Positions 1 to 8,708 of a stretch of DNA of 64,000 bases are shown piece after piece (the stretch's first letter is position 1; each line of letters begins with the position of its first letter). The DNA lies in contig CALNYT010000002.1 of assembly GCA_942490885.1 (NCBI GenBank), positions 1,798,001-1,862,000 on the forward strand, in the 5' to 3' direction. The translations under genes were made by a program, and so were the position numbers. Source of the stretch: Oceanirhabdus sp942490885 (GTDB lineage Bacteria > Bacillota > Clostridia > Clostridiales > Clostridiaceae). Below the pieces are notes generated by a model. It did not search any database and was not told where the DNA came from. It saw only the letters and a program-made list of their open reading frames with translations.

Positions 1-3000
1 AATATTGAACTTTGCGATATAAGAATTATGAATAGATATTATATAAAAGGAATTGATAATGAGGAATTTGATGTAGTGTCAAAAACGCTCATTGGTGAGA
101 AAAACATTGAACACATACGAGAAGAACTGGGTGAAGTTGAGGGATATAGAGTAATACATGTAGCATACCTTAAAGGGCAGTTTGATCAGAGAGCTGATTC
201 TGCAGAACAGTGTATAAGATTATTATATCCAGAGAGAGATGCTAAGGTTGAATGCTCTAAAGTATATCTGTTAAAAGGGAAAATTGAAAAGCTAGAGTAT
301 GAGAAAATAAAAGAGTTTATTATAAATAAAGTAGACAGTCATGAAATTCCGCTAGGAGAATTATTGATACAGGAAGAAGAAAAGGTTCACGTTAACGATG
401 TTAAAGTAGTGGAAGAATTCATAAATATGGATAATGATAAAATAGATGATTTTATTAATGAAATGGGATTATCCATGACAAATAGGGATGTTAAACATAT
501 AGTAGATTATTTTAAGAGTATAGAAAGAAATCCTACAATAACAGAAATAAGAGTTTTGGACACATATTGGTCAGATCATTGTAGGCATACTACATTTGAA
601 ACTTTAATAAATAATATTGAGGTTGAAGAAGGGAAGTATAGTGCAATAATCAATGATGCACTTGGAGAATATGTAAAAGTAAGAGAAGGGGTATACGGAA
701 ATAAAGAAAGAGGAATTACCCTGATGGATCTTGCTGTAATTGGAATGAAAGAAATGAAGAGAAGAGGCAAACTTGATGACCTTGATATATCAGAGGAAAT
801 CAATGCTTGTTCAATTAATATTGTGGTGGATAATGATGGAGAGGACGAAGAATGGCTCCTAATGTTTAAAAATGAAACACATAACCACCCAACAGAGATA
901 GAACCATTTGGTGGAGCATCTACCTGTCTTGGAGGAGCTATAAGAGATCCATTATCAGGAAGAAGTTATGTTTATGCAGCTATGAGAGTTACAGGAAGTG
1001 CTGATCCAAGGGAAGCAGTTGAAGACACTTTGAGTGGAAAGCTACCTCAAATAAAGATAACAAGAGAAGCGGCTAGAGGATATAGCTCATACGGAAATCA
1101 GATTGGTCTTACAACTGGACTAGTTCATGAAATATATCATGAAGGTTATAAGGCTAAGAGAATGGAAGTTGGCGCTGTAGTTGGAGCAGTACCTAAAAAG
1201 TATGTAAGAAGAGAAACTCCTACTGAAGGGGATAGAATTATCCTTATTGGGGGAAGAACAGGAAGAGATGGTATTGGAGGAGCTTCAGGATCTTCTAAGG
1301 TTCATGATGAGAAATCTATTGATGAATGTGGAGCTGAGGTTCAAAAGGGTAATCCTCCAACAGAGAGAAAGATTCAAAGATTATTCAGAGATGATGAAGT
1401 ATTAAAATTAATCAAGAGATGTAATGACTTTGGTGCGGGTGGAGTGTCAGTAGCAGTTGGAGAGATAGCTGATGGCTTGGTTATTGATCTTGATAAAGTA
1501 AGAAAGAAATATGATGGGTTAGATGGAACAGAGCTTGCTATATCAGAATCACAAGAGAGAATGGCTGTAGCTGTAGAAGCTAAAGATGTGGAGAGATTTA
1601 TTGAACTTGCTGATGGTGAGAACTTGGAAGCATATGAAATAGCAGAGGTAACAGAAGAGAGAAGACTTGTTATAAAGTGGAGAGGAAAGAACATTGTGGA
1701 TATTCACAGAGACTTTCTTGATACAAATGGAGCTACAAATGAAACGGATATATTTGTAGAAATGCCTAAAGAAGACTTAGCTCATAAGAACCAGAATAAA
1801 GATGATAATAGTGATGCTGAAATATTAGGTGAATTTAATGAGCATTTAAAGGATATCAATTTATGTAGCCAAGAAGGGCTTATAGAAATGTTTGATAACT
1901 CAATAGGAACAGGAACAGTGTTAATGCCATTTGGAGGAGAGTTTGAGAAAACTCCCATACAAACAATGGTTCATAAAATACCAGTTATAGGTGGAGAAAC
2001 ATCAACAGTTTCTGCAATGAGTTTTGGATTTAATGTAAACTTATCTGATTGGAGTCCATTCCATGGTGGAGTGTTTGCAGTTCTTGAATGTTTATCAAAA
2101 CTTGTAGCTACTGGAGTAGATTATAAAGATGTTAGATTCTCATTCCAAGAGTATTTTGAGCGTCTGGGAGATGATAAGAAAAAATGGGGTAAACCATTTG
2201 CTGCATTATTAGGTGCTTTAAAATCACAATTAGAGTTTGAAACTCCAGCTATTGGAGGAAAGGACAGTATGTCAGGAACTTTCAAAGATATTAATGTTCC
2301 TCCAACGCTTATTGCTTTCGGAATTGGTGCAGCTAATATAGAAAATATAATTTCTCCAGAATTTAAAGCAGTTGGTTCTAATGTTATAGCATTTAAGATG
2401 CCAGTTAATGATGAGTATATGCCTGATTTTGCAACAGTTAAGGGGCTTTACAGTAAAATAACTTCTCTTATAAAAGAGGGTAAAATACTTAGTTCATATG
2501 CTGTAAGTGGAGAGACTTTAGAAAGTGCTTTATGTAAAATGACTTTTGGAAACAGAATAGGTATAAAACTTAATAAAGAAGAATATTTAAATGTTAGAAA
2601 TGATAAGATGAATGGAACAATAATCTGTGAAATCTCAGAAGAGCATTCTAAAGAAGTTGAAATGCTTTTAAAAGAAGCTCATGTAATTCAGTTAGGGGAA
2701 ACTTCAAAGGAGTACTCAGTGGAGCTTGAAAATGCATCTATAAAAGGTGAAGAGCTGCAAAAAGGATGGGAAGAAACATTAAAGCCAATTTTTGCATCTG
2801 AGACGAAGCAAGAAGAAGGTGAAATAAGCATCTCTGAAAGTAACTTTAAAAAAGAGATCTTTATTGGTAACAAAGAAATCAGTAAACCAAAGATTTTAAT
2901 ACCAGTATTCCCAGGAACAAACTGCGAATATGACTCTAAAGCGGCTTTTGATAAAGCAGGTGGGGATGCCCAGTTACTTGTATTCAAGAACCTAACTGAG

Positions 3001-3651
3001 CAACATATTAGAGAGTCTATAGATAAGCTTAGGAAAGAAATAAATAAAAGTAATATAATAATGTTACCAGGTGGATTCAGTGCTGGAGATGAACCAGATG
3101 GATCAGGTAAGTTCATTTCAGCAATATTTAGAAATCCTTTGATTAAAGAGAGTGTTATGGAGCTTCTCTATAAAAGAGATGGACTTATGCTGGGAATATG
3201 TAATGGATTCCAAGCGCTAGTGAAGCTAGGGTTAGTTCCATTTGGAGAAATAAGAGAGGTGGATAAGAACAGTCCAACTTTAACGTACAATCATTGTGGA
3301 AAGCATATTGCTAAGATGGTTAAAACAAAAATAATAAGCAATAAATCTCCTTGGCTTAATGGAGTAAATGTTGGAGATATCCATACAATACCTATATCAC
3401 ATGGTGAAGGAAGATTTGTAGCAAATGAAGCTGTATTAAAATCTCTTATAGAAAATGATCAGATTGCCACAGCTTATCATGGTAGCAATCCTAATGGATC
3501 TTCTTTAGGTATTGAAGGTGTAACAAGCCTTGATGGAAGAGTATTTGGTAAAATGGGTCATTCAGAGAGAATAGGAAAAGGATTGTACAAGAATATTTAT
3601 GGTCAGATGGATCAGAAGATATTTAAATCAGGAGTGGAATACTTTAAGTAA
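1..3651 (+). CDS. purL: Phosphoribosylformylglycinamidine synthase, single-chain clade II (5' end cut by window)
   Basis: Converts FGAR, glutamine and ATP to FGAM in step 4 of purine synthesis, in the cytoplasm. The reading frame is open to base 1, and the residues before the first ATG (base 28) continue the family's N-terminal region leading into NRYYIKG, so the true start lies upstream and roughly 30 residues are missing; the ATG at 28 also has no good ribosome binding site. Counting from that ATG, the synthase signature DTYWSDHCRHTTFE lies near residue 180. The C-terminal glutaminase domain (from about residue 955, PVFPGTNCEYDS) has its nucleophile Cys1058 in GICNGFQ. Fusion of both domains on one chain is typical of clostridial PurL. 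The gene ends at a terminator and is separated from purE by two oppositely oriented genes, so it is probably transcribed apart from purECFMNHD. Confidence 0.97.
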   Translation, partial: NIELCDIRIMNRYYIKGIDNEEFDVVSKTLIGEKNIEHIREELGEVEGYRVIHVAYLKGQFDQRADSAEQCIRLLYPERDAKVECSKVYLLKGKIEKLEYEKIKEFIINKVDSHEIPLGELLIQEEEKVHVNDVKVVEEFINMDNDKIDDFINEMGLSMTNRDVKHIVDYFKSIERNPTITEIRVLDTYWSDHCRHTTFETLINNIEVEEGKYSAIINDALGEYVKVREGVYGNKERGITLMDLAVIGMKEMKRRGKLDDLDISEEINACSINIVVDNDGEDEEWLLMFKNETHNHPTEIEPFGGASTCLGGAIRDPLSGRSYVYAAMRVTGSADPREAVEDTLSGKLPQIKITREAARGYSSYGNQIGLTTGLVHEIYHEGYKAKRMEVGAVVGAVPKKYVRRETPTEGDRIILIGGRTGRDGIGGASGSSKVHDEKSIDECGAEVQKGNPPTERKIQRLFRDDEVLKLIKRCNDFGAGGVSVAVGEIADGLVIDLDKVRKKYDGLDGTELAISESQERMAVAVEAKDVERFIELADGENLEAYEIAEVTEERRLVIKWRGKNIVDIHRDFLDTNGATNETDIFVEMPKEDLAHKNQNKDDNSDAEILGEFNEHLKDINLCSQEGLIEMFDNSIGTGTVLMPFGGEFEKTPIQTMVHKIPVIGGETSTVSAMSFGFNVNLSDWSPFHGGVFAVLECLSKLVATGVDYKDVRFSFQEYFERLGDDKKKWGKPFAALLGALKSQLEFETPAIGGKDSMSGTFKDINVPPTLIAFGIGAANIENIISPEFKAVGSNVIAFKMPVNDEYMPDFATVKGLYSKITSLIKEGKILSSYAVSGETLESALCKMTFGNRIGIKLNKEEYLNVRNDKMNGTIICEISEEHSKEVEMLLKEAHVIQLGETSKEYSVELENASIKGEELQKGWEETLKPIFASETKQEEGEISISESNFKKEIFIGNKEISKPKILIPVFPGTNCEYDSKAAFDKAGGDAQLLVFKNLTEQHIRESIDKLRKEINKSNIIMLPGGFSAGDEPDGSGKFISAIFRNPLIKESVMELLYKRDGLMLGICNGFQALVKLGLVPFGEIREVDKNSPTLTYNHCGKHIAKMVKTKIISNKSPWLNGVNVGDIHTIPISHGEGRFVANEAVLKSLIENDQIATAYHGSNPNGSSLGIEGVTSLDGRVFGKMGHSERIGKGLYKNIYGQMDQKIFKSGVEYFK

Positions 3652-3670
3652 TTGAGAGTTGATGGTGAAA

Positions 3671-3704
3671 AGAGAGCAAGCTATTTTAGGCTGCTCTCTT
3701 TTAT
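3671..3704. terminator. Rho-independent terminator after purL
   Basis: AGAGAGCA and TGCTCTCT form a stem with an imperfect inner AGC/GGC pairing, followed by TTTTATC. It lies 20 bases after the purL stop and just before the stop of the convergent gene at 3709, so it may serve both. Confidence 0.8.
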
Positions 3705-3708
3705 CATA

Positions 3709-4140
3709 TTATTTCAAAATAATATTGAACCACTTTTCAATATCTTCACTTTCATGTATAAAAACAATTTTCTTTATCTTAGGTATCAGGAAAAATTGAT
3801 TTTTAATTTTAATATCAAATGCAGCAGTGTATACTCTACGTATTTCATTATAATCTTCTTTTTTAGTACTATATTCAATTGCTTGCAAAATAACATGATA
3901 ATTATTTTTTTCTTTTTTTATAAAAATCAAAGGTTCAGGAATTTTATTTTGTTTGCAATATTTATAAACTTTAACAATGCGATCTTTATCTTCATTAGGT
4001 AAATAGTCAACTACTTCAAAATTGCTTCTTTTGAAATTTTTGAATACGTATTTTAAATAAATTTCTTTAGAGCAGAAAATGTTTAATAATATAAACCCAA
4101 TTATAATTATTGCTGTTATCGTAGTCATTACTTTTTTCAT
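3709..4140 (-). CDS. Hypothetical membrane-anchored protein
   Basis: 143 residues with one hydrophobic N-terminal segment (residues 4-24) that is either a membrane anchor or an uncleaved signal, then a lysine-rich soluble part predicted outside the membrane. A Cys lies at residue 23, but the sequence around it (NIFCS) is a poor lipobox. A TGGAG ribosome binding site precedes the ATG. I recognise no family. It stands alone, convergent to purL and on the same strand as the small protein at 4344. Function is unknown; the clean start signal and length support a real gene. Confidence 0.6.
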   Translation of the reverse strand: MKKVMTTITAIIIIGFILLNIFCSKEIYLKYVFKNFKRSNFEVVDYLPNEDKDRIVKVYKYCKQNKIPEPLIFIKKEKNNYHVILQAIEYSTKKEDYNEIRRVYTAAFDIKIKNQFFLIPKIKKIVFIHESEDIEKWFNIILK

Positions 4141-4321
4141 TTTATTTCTCCATTTGAAAAGTGGTATAATATAAATAATTTTTTTTCATGAACAACACTC
4201 ATTGTTTGTTTTTGTTAATCATAATATTTAATTACAAAAATTAAAAATATTTTTAACTTATATAGATTTAAGTAATATTAAGAATTGGAGTAATGTGATT
4301 AGAAAAGAGTAAAAATTTATT

Positions 4322-4372
4322 AAAGAAAGTAAAAAGCTCAAAATCATTTTGAGCTTTTTACTTTCTTTATTT
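4322..4372. terminator. Perfect 22-bp hairpin at the end of the 4344 gene
   Basis: Two 22-base arms (4322-4343 and 4347-4368) are exact complements around a three-base loop. The loop is the stop codon of the minus-strand gene, so half of the stem encodes its last residues. T-rich sequence follows on both strands, so it can act as a terminator in either direction. The stem is longer than a usual terminator. Confidence 0.75.
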
Positions 4373-4673
4373 TTATTAAGATGTCTTGAACAGTAATAAT
4401 ACCTTGTTGAGCAGACCACATTCCAAATGCTTTCTCATTATCTCTGCTATTAGTGAGTGACTCAATAAATTCCTTCTCCCTAATTGAAAGAATATCATTA
4501 AGTTTTGTATCTTCGTTAGGCATAAGAGTAGAAAGTTTTTTTCTTAATTCTATTATTGCATCATCAAAATTTCTGTTCATTTCTTCTTTTCTATTTTTCA
4601 TATTACGTTTTGATACATAAATAAAAATAATTCCGATAACAATAAAGACTAAAGCACTAGCTAATTTATCCAT
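4344..4673 (-). CDS. Small single-pass membrane protein, unknown function
   Basis: About 109 residues: an N-terminal transmembrane helix (LASALVFIVIGIIFIYVS), then a basic turn (KRNMKNRKEE) and a charged, probably helical cytosolic domain. Two in-frame ATGs exist (4679 and 4673); the second is preferred because GGAGAG then lies six bases before it rather than directly against it. No known family recognised. The C-terminus KKVKSSK is encoded inside the terminator stem. It is monocistronic. Confidence 0.6.
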   Translation of the reverse strand: MDKLASALVFIVIGIIFIYVSKRNMKNRKEEMNRNFDDAIIELRKKLSTLMPNEDTKLNDILSIREKEFIESLTNSRDNEKAFGMWSAQQGIITVQDILIKIKKVKSSK

Positions 4674-4816
4674 GTTCATCTCTCCATTTCAATAGACTTT
4701 TCCTAATAATGATTATAGCACTATTTCTTCTCAAATGTCATCTTTGAATAAGTAAAGAGATGCTATTAGGTGTATAGTACTTTACTACATCATAGAACTA
4801 TAAGATGAATATATTA

Positions 4817-4846
4817 ATTAATATTCGCATTATGACGAATATTAAT
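4817..4846. promoter_or_regulatory. PurBox-like inverted repeat upstream of purE
   Basis: Perfect 11-bp arms ATTAATATTCG and CGAATATTAAT are separated by eight bases. Each arm carries the CGAA-TATT pattern of the Gram-positive PurR PurBox (core CCGAAC with flanking A/T). The repeat lies about 20 bases upstream of the -35 box of the purE promoter, where PurR control regions lie in Bacillus. The arms point away from each other here, unlike the Bacillus arrangement, so assignment to PurR is inference. Confidence 0.5.
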
Positions 4847-4867
4847 CAAAAAAATAAATAAAATGTA

Positions 4868-4896
4868 TTGAAATAATCATTTATTAGTGTTATTAT
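4868..4896 (+). promoter_or_regulatory. Promoter of the purECFMNHD run
   Basis: TTGAAA (4868-4873) and TATTAT (4891-4896) are separated by 17 bases, a good sigma-A pattern. Transcription would start near 4903, shortly before the GGAGGTG ribosome binding site of purE. The short leader leaves no room for a purine riboswitch. Confidence 0.6.
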
Positions 4897-4924
4897 TTTT
4901 TTAAAGAACAATGGAGGTGTCGTT

Positions 4925-5404
4925 ATGAGAGTTTCGATAATTTATGGAAGTAAATCGGATAAGGATATAATGAGTAAAGCAGGAGATTTGTTAAGTGAGT
5001 TTGGAGTTGAATATAAGGAATATATTCTATCAGCTCATAGAGTTCCAGAAAAGTTAACTGAGGTTCTTAGAAAACTTGAAGAAGAAGAAGGACATGAATG
5101 TATAATAGCTGGTGCTGGATTAGCGGCACATCTTCCAGGGGTAATAGCATCACATACAACATTGCCAGTAATAGGCGTACCAATAAATGCAGCTTTAGGT
5201 GGAATGGATTCATTACTTTCTATAGTGCAAATGCCAAAGTCAATTCCAGTTGCAACAGTGGGGATTAACAATAGTTTCAATGCAGCAATGTTATCAATTC
5301 AAATATTATCATTAAAATATCCAGAATTAAAAGAAAAATTAGATTTATATAGAAAAGATATGAAAGAAAAATTTATAAAAGATAGTGGATTAGAGGAGGC
5401 GTAA
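4925..5404 (+). CDS. purE: N5-carboxyaminoimidazole ribonucleotide mutase
   Basis: Class I PurE, converting N5-CAIR to CAIR. 159 residues, the full family length. The N-terminus shows the substrate-binding SIIYGSKSDKDIMSKA stretch, followed by the SAHRVPEKL motif with its catalytic His and later GAAHLPG-like and PVIGVP segments. A strong GGAGGTG precedes the ATG. No purK follows directly; purC starts two bases after the stop, so the two are translationally coupled. First gene of the operon under the PurBox-like repeat. Confidence 0.96.
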   Translation: MRVSIIYGSKSDKDIMSKAGDLLSEFGVEYKEYILSAHRVPEKLTEVLRKLEEEEGHECIIAGAGLAAHLPGVIASHTTLPVIGVPINAALGGMDSLLSIVQMPKSIPVATVGINNSFNAAMLSIQILSLKYPELKEKLDLYRKDMKEKFIKDSGLEEA

Positions 5405-5406
5405 CA

Positions 5407-6099
5407 ATGGAAAGAGAAATGTTATATGAGGGTAAAGCAAAGAAAATATTTAGTTATGATGATGAAAGTGTAATTGTTTATTATAAGGATGATGCTACAG
5501 CATTTAATGGAGAGAAGAAGGCGCAGATATCATCAAAAGGAATACTTAATAATTCTATTACTACAACAATCTTTACAATGTTGAATGAAAAGGGAATAAA
5601 AACTCACTTTATAAAAAAACTAAGTGAGAGAGAGCAACTTTGTCATCAAGTAGAAATAATACCTTTAGAGGTTATCATAAGAAATATCGCTGCAGGGAGT
5701 ATGGCAAAAAAATATGGGGTTGAAGAGGGAAGAGAACTAAGTACAACTGTTTTTGAGTTAAGCTACAAGAATGATGATCTTGGAGATCCTCTTATGAATG
5801 ATTACCATGCAGTAGCATTGGGTTTAACAACATTTGAAGAACTAAATGAAATTAGAAAAACTGCGTTGAAGGTTAATGATATTTTGAAAGAGTTTTTCCT
5901 TGAGAGAGATATTACCTTAGTTGATTTTAAATTAGAATTTGGAAAGAAGAATGGAGAAATTTTGTTAGCTGACGAGATTTCACCAGATACATGCAGATTT
6001 TGGGATAAAAACACAGGAGAGAAGATGGATAAGGATAGATTTAGAAGAGATCTTGGAAATGTTATTGAAGGATATGAAAAATTATTAAATAGATTGTAA
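5407..6099 (+). CDS. purC: Phosphoribosylaminoimidazole-succinocarboxamide synthase (SAICAR synthetase)
   Basis: Joins CAIR and aspartate with ATP to give SAICAR. 230 residues, normal length for the compact bacterial form. It has the N-terminal LYEGKAKKIFSYDD ATP-binding start, the VIIRNIAAGS motif and the LADEISPDTCRFWD signature. Its ribosome binding site GAGGAGG overlaps the end of purE. It is followed by a 75-base gap with a strong hairpin before purF. Confidence 0.97.
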   Translation: MEREMLYEGKAKKIFSYDDESVIVYYKDDATAFNGEKKAQISSKGILNNSITTTIFTMLNEKGIKTHFIKKLSEREQLCHQVEIIPLEVIIRNIAAGSMAKKYGVEEGRELSTTVFELSYKNDDLGDPLMNDYHAVALGLTTFEELNEIRKTALKVNDILKEFFLERDITLVDFKLEFGKKNGEILLADEISPDTCRFWDKNTGEKMDKDRFRRDLGNVIEGYEKLLNRL

Positions 6100-6125
6100 A
6101 ATTAAAAGGGTCACGGTCAAATAAC

Positions 6126-6158
6126 AATTCATGTTATATGAACAATATAACATGAATT
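6126..6158 (+). other. Intercistronic hairpin between purC and purF
   Basis: A perfect 14-bp stem (arms 6126-6139 and 6145-6158) with the five-base loop GAACA. No T-run follows; the purF ribosome binding site GGAGG begins six bases after it. It is not a terminator by sequence. A role in mRNA processing, stability or purF translation is inference. Confidence 0.6.
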
Positions 6159-6173
6159 TAGTTGGAGGAAATT

Positions 6174-7553
6174 ATGGACAGAGATAAATTTCAAGATGAA
6201 TGTGGTGTTTTTGGAATATTCAATATGGGGAATGAGGAAATAAATACTGCTAAGATGACATATTATGGCCTGTATGCACTTCAACATAGAGGGCAGGAGA
6301 GCGCTGGAATAGCAACAGTAGATGGGGAAAAGATGAAATATCATAAAGGTATGGGATTAGTTGCAGAGGTTTTTAGTGAGAAAATCTTAGAAGAACTTCA
6401 TGGGAATGCATCTATAGGACATGTAAGATATTCAACTGCTGGTGGGAGCACTGTGGAAAATGCTCAACCATTAATCGGTCAATTTAAATTGGGTGATATT
6501 GCTACAGCACATAACGGTAATCTTGTTAATGCAGATATATTAAGAGAACTTTTAGAAGATTCAGGACATATGTTTCAAACATCTACAGACTCAGAAGTTA
6601 TACTTAAACTTATTGCAAGAAAAGCTAAAAAGGGAATATTGCAGAGTGTTGTTGACACAATGCAAGCTATAAAAGGTTCTTATGGAATGGTATTCTTAAC
6701 TGATGAGTTTCTTATAGGAGTAAGGGATCCAAATGGTATAAGACCATTATGTTTAGGTAAGTACAAGGATAGTTATATTATTACCTCAGAGAGCTGTGGT
6801 ATAGATGCTGTTGGAGGAGAATTTATAAGGGATATTGAACCAGGTGAAATTGTTATTATTGATAAAAAAGAAATAAAATCAATTAAGATTCAAGAGAAAG
6901 TAAGCAAAGCAATATGTGCTTTTGAGTATATCTATTTTGCTAGACCTGATTCTATAATGGATAATATAAACATTTATGAGGCAAGAGTGAGAGCAGGAAA
7001 AAGGTTATTTGAAGAAAAACCAATAGAAGCAGATGTTGTGGTAGGGGTTCCAGATTCAGGTATACCTGCAGCGTTAGGGTTTGCAGAAGCATCAGGTATT
7101 CCTTATGCACTAGGACTTGTTAAAAATAGATATGTAGGTAGGACTTTTATAACACCTGATCAAGAAACACGAGAGAGAGCAGTATCTGTGAAGTTGAATG
7201 TTCTTAAGAGTAATGTAGAAGGTAAGAGAGTGGTACTTATAGATGATTCAATTGTAAGAGGAACAACCAGTAAGAAACTTATAGAGATTCTGAAAAATGC
7301 AGGGGCTAAAGAGGTTCATCTTAGAATTTCATCACCAATGGTAAAACATTCGTGTTATTTTGGGATAGATACTCCATATAGGAAAGATCTAATTGCTTCA
7401 AGTAGTGATGAAGAAGAGATAAGTGAATTTATTGGAGCAGATTCAACTGGATATCTTAGTATGGAAGGGCTACTATGGTCATTAAATGGTAAGAAGGAAT
7501 TCTGTCTAGGATGTTTTGAAGGTGTTTATCCAATCAACCCTTCTAAGATTTAG
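6174..7553 (+). CDS. purF: Amidophosphoribosyltransferase
   Basis: First committed step of purine synthesis: PRPP plus glutamine to phosphoribosylamine. The ATG at 6174 is chosen because GGAGG lies six bases before it; an earlier in-frame TTG at 6162 overlaps that site. A short propeptide MDRDKFQDE precedes Cys10, the N-terminal nucleophile exposed by processing. The C-terminal half carries the PRPP loop VVLIDDSIVRGTTSK. Cysteines near the C-terminus (CYFG, EFCLGCF) fit the oxygen-sensitive 4Fe-4S type of PurF found in Bacillus and Clostridium. 459 residues. Flanked on both sides by hairpin-bearing gaps. Confidence 0.97.
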   Translation: MDRDKFQDECGVFGIFNMGNEEINTAKMTYYGLYALQHRGQESAGIATVDGEKMKYHKGMGLVAEVFSEKILEELHGNASIGHVRYSTAGGSTVENAQPLIGQFKLGDIATAHNGNLVNADILRELLEDSGHMFQTSTDSEVILKLIARKAKKGILQSVVDTMQAIKGSYGMVFLTDEFLIGVRDPNGIRPLCLGKYKDSYIITSESCGIDAVGGEFIRDIEPGEIVIIDKKEIKSIKIQEKVSKAICAFEYIYFARPDSIMDNINIYEARVRAGKRLFEEKPIEADVVVGVPDSGIPAALGFAEASGIPYALGLVKNRYVGRTFITPDQETRERAVSVKLNVLKSNVEGKRVVLIDDSIVRGTTSKKLIEILKNAGAKEVHLRISSPMVKHSCYFGIDTPYRKDLIASSSDEEEISEFIGADSTGYLSMEGLLWSLNGKKEFCLGCFEGVYPINPSKI

Positions 7554-7570
7554 TAGTATTTATAAGTTCA

Positions 7571-7667
7571 GGATCGTTTAAAAATAACTTCAACTAAAGT
7601 TGTTTCAAAAAGTGATAGAACCATTCACATTTTTGAAACAAAAGTAGACGTAATTTTTAAGCCGACC
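7571..7667. repeat. Long imperfect inverted repeat between purF and purM
   Basis: The gap holds about 97 bases that fold on themselves: GTTTCAAAAAGTG pairs with CACATTTTTGAAAC, and further out TTTAAAAAT and ATTTTTAA pair towards the GG/CC ends. It looks like a small hairpin element (MITE-like) or a large intercistronic RNA hairpin. No T-run follows, so it should not fully stop transcription into purM. Confidence 0.55.
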
Positions 7668-7700
7668 AATATTTGAAACTATATAGAATGGAGAATGATT

Positions 7701-8708
7701 ATGGATAAAAATAAGATTTCATATAAAGATGCTGGAGTAAACATTGAAGAAGGATATAAAGCTGTTGATAAAATTAAGGGAATAGTGAAAGATACTTTTA
7801 TTCCTGGAGTTATGAATAACATTGGAAGCTTTGGAGCAATGTTTAAATTACCTGAAGGACTTAAAGAACCTATATTGGTTTCAGGAACAGATGGTGTAGG
7901 TACAAAATTGGATATAGCGTTCAAATTGGGAAAATATGACACGGTTGGAATTGACTGTGTAGCTATGTGTGTTAATGACGTTTTGTGTCATGGAGCAAAA
8001 CCACTTTTCTTTTTAGATTATGTTGCTTGTGGAAAGCTTACTTCATCAATTGCAGAACAAATTGTTAAAGGTGTAGCTGAGGGATGTAAAAGTTCTACAT
8101 GTGCACTTATTGGCGGAGAAACAGCAGAGATGCCAGGGTTTTATGATGAAGGTAAATATGATATGGCAGGATTTGTGGTTGGAGTAGTAGATAAAGAGAA
8201 TGTGATTGATGGATCAGATATATGTGAGGATGATGTTCTTATAGGCTTATCATCATCAGGAGTTCACAGTAATGGATTTTCATTAGTTAGAAAATTGATT
8301 AATGATTATAATGAAGATTTTAATGGGAAAAGTATAGGGGAAGTATTATTGACGCCTACAAGAATATATGTAAACTCCATTTTAAAGTTGATGGAACAGT
8401 TCAAAATAAAAGGAATGGCACATATCACTGGTGGTGGGTTTTATGAGAATATTCCAAGAATGTTCAAGGGTGACCTTATGGCGGTAGTTAATAAAGGTAG
8501 TTATCCAATTCCAAACATATTTAAACATCTTATGGAGTTAGGTGTTGAAGAGGATGAGATGTATCATACATTCAATATGGGTATTGGATTTGTTTTATGT
8601 GTTAATAAGGAAGATAAGGATGCTATAATTAAGGCATTAATTGAATTAGGTGAAAAGGCATATGAGATTGGTTACGTTCAGAGAGGTGAAGGGTTATGTT
8701 TAAGATAG
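7701..8708 (+). CDS. purM: Phosphoribosylformylglycinamidine cyclo-ligase (AIR synthetase)
   Basis: Closes FGAM to AIR using ATP. The ATG at 7701 is preferred over the one at 7695 because GGAG (7690-7693) then has normal spacing. The protein starts MDKNKISYKDAGVNIEEGYK, with the AIRS-family glycine-rich VSGTDGVGTKLDIA and ALIGGETAEMPGFY motifs and the C-terminal HITGGGFYENIPR. 335 residues, normal length. The last 13 bases overlap purN. Confidence 0.96.
   Translation: MDKNKISYKDAGVNIEEGYKAVDKIKGIVKDTFIPGVMNNIGSFGAMFKLPEGLKEPILVSGTDGVGTKLDIAFKLGKYDTVGIDCVAMCVNDVLCHGAKPLFFLDYVACGKLTSSIAEQIVKGVAEGCKSSTCALIGGETAEMPGFYDEGKYDMAGFVVGVVDKENVIDGSDICEDDVLIGLSSSGVHSNGFSLVRKLINDYNEDFNGKSIGEVLLTPTRIYVNSILKLMEQFKIKGMAHITGGGFYENIPRMFKGDLMAVVNKGSYPIPNIFKHLMELGVEEDEMYHTFNMGIGFVLCVNKEDKDAIIKALIELGEKAYEIGYVQRGEGLCLR

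Noticed and set aside
576..803. Minus-strand ORF inside purL, and many similar ORFs opposite the purine and arginine genes
   Set aside because: They are antisense shadows of strongly supported genes, without ribosome binding sites or recognisable domains.
3652..4002. Plus-strand ORF after purL
   Set aside because: It runs through the terminator and opposite the minus-strand gene; its Phe/Ile-rich product is an AT-richness artefact.
4680..4924. Possible purine or preQ1 riboswitch before purE
   Set aside because: No TATA...TTTCTACC-type purine aptamer core is present and the predicted transcript leader is only about 20 bases.
6107..6123. GGGTCACGGTCA sequence after purC as a copy of the palindromic repeat in purD
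   Set aside because: The similarity is too short and it has no palindromic arms.
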